A DNA stretch of 64,000 nucleotides from Phaffia rhodozyma (Eukaryota > Basidiomycota > Tremellomycetes > Cystofilobasidiales > Mrakiaceae): NCBI GenBank assembly GCA_014706385.1, contig JACGZH010000003.1:372001-436000 (forward strand), given 5' to 3'. Below, piece by piece: positions 34,701-45,496 of this stretch. The notes beneath the pieces were generated by a model, which saw nothing but the letters and a program-made list of their open reading frames with translations, did no database searches and had not been told where the DNA came from. Positions within the stretch are counted from its first letter, which is position 1. Each line of letters starts with the position of its first letter. A program made the position numbers and the translations under genes.

Positions 34701-34965
34701 AAGGCAAGACGTGTAGGAATCGATGTCAAGAATGAAACAAGCACAAGGCTTCCGTGAAGATGGAGCGATGGGGAAGAGCGGATGAGAAGAAAAGGGGAGA
34801 GAGTTGATCTTTCTTGGAACTCGTATATTTTTTTCTCTTCTCTTCTCTACTTTTTTTCTGTCCTTCCTTACAGGTGACTTCTTTCGGCGAGAGGCCTGAC
34901 GGAGATGGTGTAGACAGATGAAGAGAGAGATGAGGACTGACCATCGCTTTCTTGAGTCCTTTCAT
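31766..34965 (-). CDS. PP2A regulatory subunit B' (B56 family)
   Basis: The B56/Rts1-type targeting subunit of protein phosphatase 2A. Exon 1 (34965) is tiny: MKGLKKAM, then an intron of about 390 bp, then [18 protein letters not shown] and a long Ser/Pro-rich N-terminal region. The B56 helical repeat fold starts around [15 protein letters not shown] and runs through [93 protein letters not shown] and [14 protein letters not shown], all diagnostic. [19 protein letters not shown] spans an intron near 32590. The C-terminal region is Ala/Pro-rich, then a last short exon ([16 protein letters not shown]) to the stop at 31766-31768. About eight introns. The intron-1 acceptor is preceded by a CCCTCT pyrimidine repeat (34588-34612). 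Confidence 0.95.
34588..34612 (+). repeat. GGGAGA tandem repeat in PP2A B' intron 1
   Basis: Four or more GGGAGA units occur in a row. On the plus strand the runs of three G with three-base loops fit the G-quadruplex pattern. On the transcribed RNA of the minus-strand gene the same tract is a C/U repeat about 35 bases before the splice acceptor, so a polypyrimidine-tract role is the simpler reading. Confidence 0.7.
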
Positions 34966-35753
34966 AACGAGTCTAGATGTTTAGAAGATCGAATATGCGC
35001 TTTTATCTGCGTGTGTGAGGGGTGTGTGTGTGTATGTTTCTCTCTCTTTTGCGATGGAAAGAATTATTGAGGGAGAGCCGAGAGCCAAGTCAAGAACGAA
35101 GGAGCCTATGCCGGAAAGGAGAGTGAGAGAGAAAGAGAGAAGAAAAGTAGACGAGGGAGACCTTGGGTGATTGAAGGCAAGAGGGAGGAAAAAAAGGGTT
35201 GAACGAGATTGTTGAGGAAAAAGAGATGAGGCCAAGAGTTTGAACACAGAAGGGCCAACGGGGCGAAAAGGCCAGCGGTCGGACGAGCTTATAAACAAGA
35301 TGCAAACGACGGCGAAGATGATTACGACAGCCACGACGAGGACGACAAGGTTGATGAGGATCCAGGAGATTCAAACGATAGGCTGACGAGGATGAACGAG
35401 GGAGGATGTGAGAGTGTATGTCTGGATGTTGGGAGAAAAGAGACGACAGGGAGCCTTATCGAGGGCGTAACCATGTGGGTGTGACTTGAGGTGTGATCAG
35501 GCACAGGAACGGGAATATAGTCAGGAACAAGAGCAGTAATCAGGGCTCTCGAGGGCGGCAGAGTAATGTTTTCAGGCACGAAAGCTGTGCATGCACCCAA
35601 AAGTTACCAGTTGGACCACGTGCCGCCGTTCCTCCGTGCTCCATCCCCCTTCCCCGTGTGACTCTGTCCGCCTGTGCCATCCAGACGGTCAACTCGCTTG
35701 CTCATCCTTTCAAACCATACACCCTCACCCTACGTCCTCATCCTAAACTAGCA
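34966..35753. promoter_or_regulatory. Divergent region between PP2A B' and TIM10
   Basis: A 788-bp spacer. The PP2A B' side is A/G-rich on the plus strand (long leader, pyrimidine-rich in RNA). Minus-strand frames include one encoding a run of Val/Leu/Ile near 35350-35290 that looks like a membrane segment, but no start and splice path reaches it without a stop. I see no other gene here. Confidence 0.4.
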
Positions 35754-36519
35754 ATGGTACAGTCTCCGATCTCCTTTGCCTTCCTCCAGTCCTTTTACTG
35801 ATATGAGGGACTTCACAACTTTGAGCAGTCTTTCTTTGGTCGAGCTCCTCAGGGTGTGTCTTGGCTTTCTTCTCTATGTTCTCTCCCTTCTTTTTTTCTC
35901 CTCTTACATTTGCAAACCCTCAGCTTTGGCCAACTTTCAAGCGACATCCTGGCTTCTATCAGCTAATTACTCTCATCTCTTGTCTCTCCTTACTCTCTGC
36001 TTGCTCTCTAGCCCCCAGTGGGTCCATCAACCCTCAGCAGATTGAGATGGCAGAGGCAGAGCTCAGTATGATCTCTGACATCTTTGATCGTATCGTCAGG
36101 TGTGTGCATGTACTTAGTATCGTACGTCTTCCGATAGGACCTTAACCATTCTTCCCTTCCTCTTCTCCAGGTCCTGCCACAGTAAATGCATCTCGGAAAA
36201 GTACGCCGAGCCCGATCTCAACAAGGGTGAGGGTGTGTGTATCGATCGGTGAGCTCTTTCTCTGTCGTTTCTTTTCTCTATATTTTTCTACCGAATACTC
36301 ATTTCTTCCTTTTCTCTCCCTCCACAGATGCGTTGCAAAGTTCTTTGAGGTCAACGCAAAGGTATGTCCACATTCTCACTCCAGTTCTAGATCGATCAAC
36401 ATGCTCGGCCCTCTTTCTCATTTCCCACTTTTTCTATATTCACTCGAATCAATCAGGTCGGAGAGCGAATGCAGACCATGGGTGGTGCAGCTCAGGCCGG
36501 AGGATCGTTCGGGCAGTAG
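35754..36519 (+). CDS. Mitochondrial intermembrane-space chaperone Tim10
   Basis: Tim10 forms the Tim9-Tim10 hexamer that escorts hydrophobic precursors across the intermembrane space. Five introns split a 96-residue protein. The coding part of exon 1 is the ATG alone (35754-35756), followed directly by GTACAGT; the next exon gives SFFGRAPQ, then APSGSINPQQIEMAEAELSM. The twin CX3C motifs are CHSKC (residues 41-45) and CIDRC (62-66), 16 residues apart, and make the two disulfides of the family. The C-terminus is MQTMGGAAQAGGSFGQ, stop at 517-519 of that kilobase (36517-36519). The family start 'MSFFG/MSFLG' supports the ATG-only exon. It converges with PFS2 about 300 bp downstream. Confidence 0.93.
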
Positions 36520-36815
36520 ACTTAGGTCGACGCCTCTACAACGTAGAGAGAATAGGGAAAGAAGAAGAAAAGGAGAAGGAAGAAAAAAGGACAAATGGAA
36601 CGAAACGATATACATTTTGTATCAATAACAAGAATTGGAATCAAAAAATCAGGAAAACTCGATTTGGCATCCGTGTCTTCTTGGTTTCGAGGTCTCAAGT
36701 TTTACGCCAAAGAAAATGGAAAGCGAGAATGAGAATAAAGTACATGAATACTAAAAACAATGTTTCGTTCTAAGAGCTCTCCTCTTTACTTTCCTCTCGA
36801 CCATCAGTGTGCTTC

Positions 36816-39800
36816 CTACTCTCCTCCACCCCAATTACCTCGCCCTCTGCCCCTTCCTCTTTGACCTCTCCCTCTAGTTCCGAAGCCAGCCCCATTTCCG
36901 TTCCCGAGCCCATTTGGTCCTCCCCTTCTGTTGTTGTTGTTGTTGAAATTGTTGTTGAAATTAGAACCATTGTTCAATGTGCTGTTGGGAGCGTTGTTAA
37001 ATGCATTGTTAGGGCCATTGTTAGTCGATGAATCCCATCCTGCATTCATTCCCATCCCTGTTCCCGAGGCTTGGTTTTGATTCTGATTCTGACCCGGGCC
37101 AGGCCCAGGTTTTCGGTTACCTCCGTAAGGCAACATACCACCTGCTCCTCCTCCAGCCAATGGATTGTTGGGATTCGAGTTGGGATTGAAACCTGGTCCT
37201 GGCGGGTATCCTTGGTTGGCGCCATTGTTGTTGACGCCCAGATTAGGATTGTTATTCGGTCTGTAGTTCGGGTTAAATGTCTGTTCGAACCCACCCTTAG
37301 CGGTCCCAAAGCCGCCGCTACCACCGGTGGTCGATTGTGGTGGTGGGGGTTGGTTAGCGTAGTTGTTTCCGCCGATATTGTTTCCACCAGAAAAGTTGTT
37401 GAATCCTTGCTGTCGACCCTGATTATGGGCTTGTGGGAAGCCGGCAGGTTTCTGTCGCTGCTGTTGCTGTTGACTCCATGAAGTTCCACCGATTGAATAA
37501 TCAATCTCCCTTCTTCCTCCACCGGCGCTAAGAGCATCACCCGAAGGAGCACCGAACCCGGGCAGAGATTCGGGCTCGCCCGTGTTCATCTGGTTGAACC
37601 CTGGAGGGAATGTACTGGGTAACGGAGGATAGGCAGAGTTATGGCCTGAAGAGGAAAGTCCCGGCAGTGAGAATACTTCGTCTGTGTGTATGCATTTAGT
37701 ATGGTCCATGTCAACCAACATGATCTCTGTCAGTTCAATGTGACATCAAACCGGAACAGTACAGACAAACAATATGAGGAAAGAAAACATACGTTGTTCG
37801 AGTTTAGCAGCCGCTATCTTTGCTCTGGCTTCTTCCGCCATCCGTTTGACCTTCTCAGCCGCCGCCTCTGAAGCCAACACTCTGTTGTAAGCTCCTCCAC
37901 CCAGGCCTCCACCTCCTCCGTAGCCTGCTGCCTGTCCGTTACTCGGATCTTCATCGGCCGGTCGAGACCTACACCAGAAACGGGTGGTATAATCGTTCGA
38001 GCCGGAAGCGAGACAATGACCGAGCGGATGCCAATCGAGAGACCACACCTGCGAATCGTGCGCGTTCTCGATCGTCACTCGCGGCTGGGGGTGGGAAAGT
38101 GTCCACTGAAGAATCGTTCCTCCAAAATCACCAGATGCCAACAGATCGTGATGGATTGGATGCCACGCCAGGGCTTCAAGATGAGAAGAAAGAGATCTCG
38201 GTCAACTCATCTACTGTCTCAAAGGAAGAACACTTTGAAGGAAGTTTCTCAACGTTACCACTTACAAGCGACGTCCTTCTTGTGCCCCTGGAAGACCTCG
38301 AGTTCCTTGAACGTCCGGATATCAAATACACGGACACTGGTGTCCCTTGACGCGGTGGCTACTAAGTTTCCGTTCGGGTTCCACTGACAAGCTAGTACAG
38401 AGTTCTTATGAAGATAACTAAGAGCGATATGGGCGAGTGTCAATAAACGTCTTTTCTTTCTTTTCCTCTTCGATCTTTCCCTTCTTTGTCTGTTTTTAAG
38501 AGAAAGAGAAAAGAAACTGGAAGAGACATACGATGCTAAAGCCTGGCCTGATCTAGGATCCCAGAAGGAAACCTTGTCGTCCGTCGAGCCAGACACGATC
38601 AGTCCTTTTGTAGGATGCCAATCTACACAACGTACGTCCTGTCCGTGACCTGTGTGTAATCGAGAAAGAGGACATCAGAAACAAAATAGACGAGAAAGAA
38701 AGACTTGAAACGAGACAGTAAAACCAACCTCGCCAGCCTCTCTCTTGCCTCCTCTCCTCGAAAGCCCAGATTCGGATATAACCATCGTCACCGGCGCTTA
38801 CAAACTTTTCGTCACCAGCCGCAAAGGCCAAACCTCGGCATGAATGCCCGGCATGTCCAGGAAGAGCGGCAAGATTATTCATGTTTGACTGGAAATACTT
38901 GATCTGGCCGGAATCCTCGGACGAAAGAAGATACCGAGACGAGTGGGACCAAGCGACAGCTCGAATGGGTGTATCGTGTGCTTGAAGAATCGTCTCGAAA
39001 TTGAAGGCTAGACCGTTCCATAACGTGAACTCTCCGCTCTGTGCACCTGTCAGTACACGACGTCCTTCTGGTGTCCACTAATTTATGGGCAATCGAAACG
39101 GTCGACCGCAGAAAGAGACGAGCAAGTGGAAATGGATCAGATATGAATCCATACTCTCTGCAAAAGCAGACCACCCAGCCGATGGACACCACAAAAAGGA
39201 ACGACTAACCTTGACGACATTCACTGGACTCCGAATCTTGTTCACACTAGAATGAACGAACTTTTCACAAAGCGAGGTCGATGAGTTCCCAGAGTACGCT
39301 GCTGGCGGAAGAAGCTTTTTGTGAAACGTTTGAGCGAAACCCAACGAGACTTGATCAGTATGCAAGACGAGCGCGTTGATGGAAACAATGGCAAGAATAG
39401 ACGCAAATAGATACACACATCTATTATAAATTCGGGATCTGGACGTGAGTAAGGGGTGTAATGTGGGTTTGGTCGAATCTTTCGAACCTGATTAAATCCA
39501 ACATCATTCCAACGTCAGGATTATCCATTGTGCATGGTTTCCAACAGAGCAGAACAGCCGATCCTTCCCTGATGCATGCAAAAGAGCGAACGAAGAGAAC
39601 AGAAAGATCCAAACAAACCGTTGACCATTTTGCAAACTCTCCAAAGTAATCAATCGTCCTTCTTGCTCGAAGTTTTTTCGGCCCGTTCGAGTGATCTCTG
39701 TGGTTGTTGAAGCCATCCGAGTTTGCTGCTCGGAACGCGGTCTCTGCTTGAAACGCGCTCTGAGCTCGCTCGTCCTGCGGTGGAGGCTTCGCCGGCTGAG

Positions 39801-39876
39801 TATACGCTGAGGGTGTCCAGGAGTGTTCAATCTGCGGTCTCGGAGGCAACAGAAGGGTTGCTGAGCTGGAGGCCAT
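36816..39876 (-). CDS. Polyadenylation factor Pfs2 / WDR33 homologue
   Basis: A WD40 scaffold of the cleavage and polyadenylation factor, which holds the complex together and (WDR33) contacts the AAUAAA signal. The start at 39876 reads [20 protein letters not shown]. The family-specific [15 protein letters not shown] precedes the propeller. WD repeats follow, with [22 protein letters not shown] sequence (near 39030), [71 protein letters not shown] and [19 protein letters not shown]. After the propeller an Ala/Glu/Lys helix leads to a long Asn/Gly/Pro/Gln-rich tail (37720-36816). That tail ends in an RGG-like stretch [18 protein letters not shown] low-complexity Gly/Pro tail is known for WDR33; the Asn richness here is striking. 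About eight introns. Confidence 0.93.
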
Positions 39877-40114
39877 GATGTCTCTGGTGTTGTCGGATGG
39901 CAAATTGGTAGCTGGCTAGTCGGCTGGTAGCGGGGTAGCTAGCTGATGGATGAAGATCTTGTCTGCTGGGGAATACGAGCTTACGTAAGCGATCTTCATA
40001 CGCTGCCTCTTTTTCATTTTCCAACTTTCCCTTCCGCTCTTTCAGCCCGAACATCATCCCTCAGATCCCAATCCCTTTGAAGCAGCTCGCTACTAGCTCA
40101 CATATACACACACA
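39877..40114. promoter_or_regulatory. Divergent promoter between PFS2 and ARO2
   Basis: A 238-bp spacer between two ATGs. Repeated GCTGGCTAGTCGG / GTAGCTAGCTG blocks lie at 39912-39950. The ARO2 side is C/T-rich. No TGACTC (Gcn4-type) site was seen, although ARO2 is an amino-acid gene. Confidence 0.45.
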
Positions 40115-42205
40115 ATGTCCACGTTCGGATCCCAGTACAGAGTTCATACCTACGGAGAGTCCCACTGCGCCTCGGTCGGTGCCATTGTCGATGGTGTCCC
40201 TCCGGTGAGTCTTGTCTTTTACTGTGATTTCGATCAACCTTCGCTCTTCTTCTGCTACTGATCACCGATCGACTGTACTCTTGTTGTCTCTCTCAATGAT
40301 CTCTCGGGTTGCGCAAACGTTCAATGTCTTCATTCATAGGGTCTTACCCTCACCGCCGAAGATATCCAGATCCAGCTTTCTCGAAGGAGACCCGGACAGA
40401 GTGATATCTCTACCCCTGTTCGTTCAGCTCCTTTTCTCTTTCTGAGCCCTCCAGAAGGCTGACCATTTTTTTTTGGTGAACATTCTCTTCAATAATTTTT
40501 TTTCCTTCTATCACTCTCTCCATTGCTCCTTCTAACCTCCATACTAAATACCTTAATACAACTTTGTTAGCGAAACGAGTTTGATCTCGTTCGAATCCAG
40601 TCCGGTGTCGAGAACGGAGTGACGCTCGGAACGCCCATCGGTCTTCTCGTCCAGAACAAAGATCAGCGACCTCATGATTACGCCGAGACTGATCTCTACC
40701 CTCGACCCAGTCACGCTGATTGGACCTACCTCGCAAAGTACGGAATCAAGGCTTCTAGTGGAGGAGGACGAAGCAGTGCCCGAGAGACCATTGGTCTGTT
40801 CTCTTATTTGTCTTCTATCGTCTGTCTTTTGCTGCCTATGACTCACCACGTCATCGAAATTTTTATTTGAAAAAAAACGTCCTTCATCGAAAACTAGGCC
40901 GAGTCGCCGCTGGAGCCATCGCTGAAAAGTACCTTGCCGCCGCTCACAATATCTCTATCGTCGCCTTCGTATCGTCTGTGGGCAAGGTTCACCTTCCCTC
41001 GTTCGACGCTCCCTCCGCCAACGCCGGTGAGGATACCGACGAGGTTCCGCTCTCTGAAGAGTTCATGAACTTGCTTAAGACTGTTACCCGAGAAGAGGTC
41101 GACAAGGAGATCGTCCGATGCCCCAACAAGGAAATTTCCGCAAAGATGGAGGAGGCCGTCAGGAAGGCAAAGGCCAACATGGATTCGTTGGGCGGAACGG
41201 TGACCTGTGTCATCAGAGGTGTGCCAGCTGGTGTACGCCCTTCTTCTTTCGCTCTATGTATTTCTTATCCAGTCTGGTTGAGTTTGCTGAGTTCTGTTCG
41301 ATTCGTAATTGCTGTCACATCTAGCTGGGAGAGCCCTGCTTTGACAAGATGGAGGCTTTGCTCGCCCATGCCATGCTCTCCATTCCTTCCACCAAGGCTT
41401 TCGAGATTGGATCTGGATTCCGAGGAACCGAGGTCCGAGGTAGCAACCACAACGATATGTTCGCTGAGGGTGCCGATGGAATGCTCCGGTTTGTCTTTTC
41501 TGTTCCTTGCTCTGACCTCGAACAGAAATATTCACAATCTCTTGCTTCTGTCTCTTTGTACAGAACGGTCACCAACTGGTCTGGAGGTATCCAAGGAGGT
41601 ATCACTAACGGAGAGGATATCTACTTCAGGTCCGTATCTCAGATCGTTTTGGCTAAGCTCAGCATTCATGTATGCATACTGATCATGATCTTGTTACGTG
41701 CCGTTCATCTGTAGGGTTGGTTTCAAGCCTCCTGCGACTATCTCTCAGGCTCAGCAGACCGCCCGATACGACGGTACTGCTGGTGTTTTGGAGGCCAAGG
41801 GTCGACATGATCCTTGCGTCGTGCCCAGGTTGGTTTTTTCTTGTTCTCCTATCTCTTTGATCCAATTTACACAAGTCTCCGTATCATTGGCTTTGATTGA
41901 ATCTTCTCCTGACGTCGCATGATTTATCTGGTATTCAGGGCTGTCCCCATTGTTGAGTCTATGGCCGCCATGGCTGTGATGGATGCTCTGCTGATTCAGG
42001 CCGGAAGAACTTCAGTCGCTAGCTTGTTGCCTCCGATCACTACACTTCCTCCTACTATGGTCAGTTTCTCTCTCTTTCTATCTCTCTAAACTCATCTTGC
42101 AAATCAGTACTCAACGATCTCCTCCCTTACCATGTAAAAAAGGTTATGCCTGGAATGGGCAGGCACAGTGGACCCGGAAGCAAGGGACCCTCTGGAGACG
42201 AATGA
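40115..42205 (+). CDS. Chorismate synthase
   Basis: The last enzyme of the shikimate pathway: it converts 5-enolpyruvylshikimate 3-phosphate to chorismate using reduced FMN, feeding aromatic amino-acid synthesis. The start at 40115 reads [20 protein letters not shown], with the family signature 1. It continues with [52 protein letters not shown], the flavin-site [55 protein letters not shown] and [19 protein letters not shown]. It ends [34 protein letters not shown], stop at 42203-42205. About nine short introns. The length of about 410 residues is normal. Fungal enzymes are usually bifunctional, reducing their own flavin; this is family knowledge. Confidence 0.97.
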
Positions 42206-42456
42206 GTATGATGGTCAACAGTCGTTAGAAAAAAGCAAAAGAATTAGATCAAAGAAATTTTCTCCTCTCCGACGGAAAAAGGCCTTGCACTTCCAGATTG
42301 ACACTCTATCGTGCATTGTGATCCTACGGACGTCAGATAACATGAATTCTCGACCAGATCTGGGTGTAGGAGGCATACAAAACGGCAGAGTACTGAGCAT
42401 GTGGAGGTGAAAGTAAATGAATAAAATTATATAAAATAATAGAAAATATAGAGGCG
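42206..42456 (+). other. 3' flank of ARO2
   Basis: Mixed sequence with an A/T-rich patch (42418-42450) that could carry the ARO2 polyadenylation signal. No gene was seen. Confidence 0.4.
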
Positions 42457-43103
42457 ATGATCCTCCGAAATTGGCCAACCATCCGACGACGTCAACCTTT
42501 TTTCCCTCAACGTTTCCTTTTTCCTTTCTCACACTACCATTCGGTCGTTGTTTCCTCTGGTTGTCGGTATCTATTCTTCCAGTAACAGGCCTTCCTATAT
42601 CGCTTGCTCCAACCGATTCCTCTGTTCACCAGATTAAGAGCTGCCTTTCGTCTATCGCTTCCTTTGTTGCTGATCTCAATCCTAGGTGCGTGGTATTTTT
42701 TTCCTCCTCTATTTCTCCTTCTCTCTCGTCTTGGCTTTTCTCTTGCTCTTCATTTCGGTGTGGCAGTCACGTCTCTTCCGGATGGAAGGTACTTGGATTG
42801 AGCTATCAAACGAGATGTCGGTCTGTGGAACAAAGAGAACGATGGGGACGATGGACCGTTGAGACGGATGTACAGACTAGGCACGCAGAGGTCAATCAGC
42901 CGACCGCTTTGGTTCAGCATCATCACTTTCGGATGTCCCAAATCTGGCTTGTCGTCGCACGCTACGAGGCTCTCTTTGCTTGTCGCCACCGGAAACACAA
43001 ATCATATATCTGTCTTCTTGATGACAGCCAACAGAGTCTTCTTCCTCCCTTGGTGGAGTTGATGGGTTCATTCGCCGTGGTGGCCCACTCGCTGTTAGAT
43101 TGA
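42457..43103 (+). CDS. Unresolved spliced gene, protein not recognised
   Basis: A stretch between ARO2 and the carrier gene contains plus-strand frames that join sensibly. A segment VTGLPISLAPTDSSVHQIK (near 42585-42640) runs on to SCLSSIASFVADLNP. A GTGCGTGG donor at about 42686 and a GTGTGGCAG acceptor at about 42766 join that to SHVSSGWKVLGLSYQTRC and VEQRERWGRWTVETDV. Downstream two frames are open and I cannot choose. The start is not settled: ATG 42457 is one option. The 'VTG...GWxxxLxYxxR' layout faintly recalls Mediator subunit 20, but I would not name it on this evidence. It could also be leader sequence of the downstream gene. Confidence 0.3.
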
Positions 43104-43504
43104 GGATGGGTCTATGTTCACCTTCAAAGGCGCGATGGCTGGACCACATCCGCTTCAATCGGGTCTCCGCCCCCTCCGTTCTACCCGTCCTTCCTTTCGC
43201 CTTCTGGTCTGGCATTTCGTTCGTTGACATCTCAAGTCCGACCAAGCGTTTACATCCGATCTTTGAACTTCTCTGTGACTCCGGGTTATGAAGTGGAAAA
43301 GAAAGAGAGAAAAAAACATAGCTGATCCCCTCCCATTCGTTCAGTTTTGTCTCGTCTTGATAGACTTGAATCTTTTAGTTATACCCTATCCGCCCTTGCC
43401 TCCTTAGCCATCTTTCCTCGTTCAAGCGTGTACGCGTGTGAAAACAATTGCCCGAAACACCTCAAAATATCTCCCACCTATCTCACATTCTCTTTCGATT
43501 CAAC
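43104..43504 (+). promoter_or_regulatory. Upstream region of the mitochondrial carrier
   Basis: About 400 bp before the carrier ATG. The last 150 bp are C/T-rich, typical of leaders here. A frame of 63 codons (43100-43291) is open and may be an exon of the unresolved gene upstream. Confidence 0.35.
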
Positions 43505-45167
43505 ATGAGCGAGCCCATCATCAGTGAACACGTCGGTTCGTCTCTCTCCATGAACACTTGCCCTCCGACGTTCTGGTTGTTTCTACCGTATTCGATACTC
43601 TGAGCGCTGACTAGAATGTTGGATCGGGCTTGGTCTTCTTTTGATGCCACCTTGATTAAAAGTAGAGGACTACGAAGCTCTTCCGATAGGAGCTGGATTG
43701 GGTGTGAACATGGCCGCAGGCGCTTTGGTAAATATAACTTTTTTTTTCTTCGATAAGTCTGAGATAGACGGAACCAGCCAGCATGCCGATCCCTTACAAA
43801 AGTACTGAACATCTTGTGTATGCTGAAATCAATGAATCGGTTGATCGACTGGTTCCCTTCAACGATAATAGGCAGGAATTTCGGAGCACGCTGTGATGTT
43901 TCCGATAGACTCCATCAAGGTATGAAGCTCGTTTCTACTCTACCGCGCTAGAACAATCTTTGTTATCAGATAGTCGCCAACCTCGTATATGCATTGTATG
44001 TTGTTCGGTTTTCCTATCATCCTCTAGACCCGAATGCAGATCCTTCCCTCTGTCGCCTCGGCCTCGACAGCATATAATACGCTCTCAAGCTCGATAGCCC
44101 GAGTGTCCGCCACTGAGGGACTGAAAACTCTCTGGAAAGGTGTCAACTCGGTCATCCTTGGCGCTGGACCGGCTCACGCCGTATATTTCGGAACCTACGA
44201 GATTGTGAAGGATTTGGCTGGTGGAAACAGGCCGGGTCATCAGTTCACCGCTACCGCTCTAGGAGGAGCGGCCGCTACGATCGCTTCCGATGCGCTCATG
44301 AATCCGTTCGATGTGATCAAGCAGCGTATGCAGCTTCGTGGATCAACCTACAAGAACGTCGGCCACGCCTTCCGATCAGTCTACAAAGCCGAAGGAATCT
44401 CTGCTTTCTATGTTTCCTACCCGACGACGCTCATGATGACCGTTCCATTTACTGCCGTCCAGTTCACCGCTTATGAGTACTTGAAGGATACGATCAACCC
44501 CTCAGGATCTTACTCGCCTGGAACACACATCATAGCTGGTGGAGCGGCTGGAGCAATCGCAGCAGCTATCAGCACACCGTTGGATGTCCTCAAAACATTG
44601 TTCGTCCCACTCCACTTCTCCAAGCGCAGCACCAGAAATCAGCAGTTAACTTCTCTCACTCTTTGCTTGCCAATACCATTTCCTTTTCGATTTCGTCTAT
44701 CGTAGATTGCAAACTAGAGGAACGTCAGCAGACGAACGAATCCGAAAAGCAAATGGAATCTTTGAAGCCGGTCGAATCGTCTGGGCTAGGGAAGGCCTCA
44801 AAGGGTTCTCCAGAGGATTGGCTCCTAGGGTAGTGACATATGTGCCGAGTAATGCGCTCAGTTGGCTAGCTTAGTGAGTGGTTTCCTCAATTCTCATCTT
44901 TTTCTTTTTTCGGCTTTCTTTTCTTTTCGCTCCCACGTGCGTCGCTCGAAAGTTACGGTTATTGATTGTTGGTTTGAACCATGTCTTCTATTCGATAAAC
45001 CAATTCTCTACAGTGAGGGTTTCAAGGTATGTTCTTGCGCCACCTCTACCGCCACCTTCTGTCTTTCTCTTTCTTGTGTAGCACGGACGCTGACAGGCCT
45101 TCTGTTTGTGATGTCTTCAAATCAACAGGTATTCCTTAAAGAGCCGTCATCACCAGCTCATCCATAG
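43505..45167 (+). CDS. Mitochondrial carrier, Mrs3/Mrs4 (mitoferrin) type
   Basis: An inner-membrane solute carrier most like the iron importers Mrs3/Mrs4. The ATG at 43505 (MSEPIISEHV) opens an exon spliced to EDYEALPIGAGLGVNMAAG. Three mitochondrial carrier repeats are present, with signatures MFPIDSIKTRMQ, MNPFDVIKQRMQ and STPLDVLKTLLQTR. The third is completed across an intron (about 44599-44704). Mitoferrin-like sequence includes GVNSVILGAGPAHAVYFGTY and ATIASDALMNPFDV. The final helix reads RVVTYVPSNALSWLAYEGFK, then VFLKEPSSPAHP and the stop at 45167. Substrate is inferred from resemblance. About seven introns, the first three within 430 bp. Confidence 0.92.
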
Positions 45168-45496
45168 AAGAAGAATAAAGAAGAAAAACATTCTCTCGAT
45201 CTAACTGGCTGTAATATATCTGTTTCCTTGTTTATCTTTCTTACCTTTGCTATATGCATTTGTCTTCGGTTTTTCTTTTGTTCTTGTCCTTTGCCCTCTC
45301 TCGAATAACATTGTCGAAGGGACGTTAAGCGCCTTTGTTGAAGAACGAACGAACGATACATGAAAAAAAAAACACATATAGACGGGATCTTGGCCCTGCT
45401 GGCTTTTTTCCCTTTCCACCCTTTTCTACTCCTAAAGTCATCACTCATGACAATTTTGTTGCCTACAAAAATTAAACCGGTGATCAGAAAGAGCAT
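45168..45496. other. Convergent spacer between the carrier and RPN6
   Basis: A spacer of about 330 bp with T- and A-rich stretches. No gene was seen; it is presumably two 3' UTRs. Confidence 0.5.

Noticed and set aside
7603..34965. A signalling gene cluster (CK2 beta, CaMKK, CK1, PP2A B')
   Set aside because: The genes are interleaved with unrelated ones, lie on both strands and share no promoters; chance is a sufficient explanation.
35290..35600. Possible small minus-strand membrane protein (Val/Ile/Leu-rich run)
   Set aside because: The hydrophobic frame has a stop just upstream, and no GT-AG join from the MGACTAFVPEN frame reaches it.
36807..37031. Plus-strand frame of Ser/Val-rich sequence opposite the Pfs2 tail
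   Set aside because: Low-complexity antisense of the Asn/Gly-rich tail; no independent evidence.
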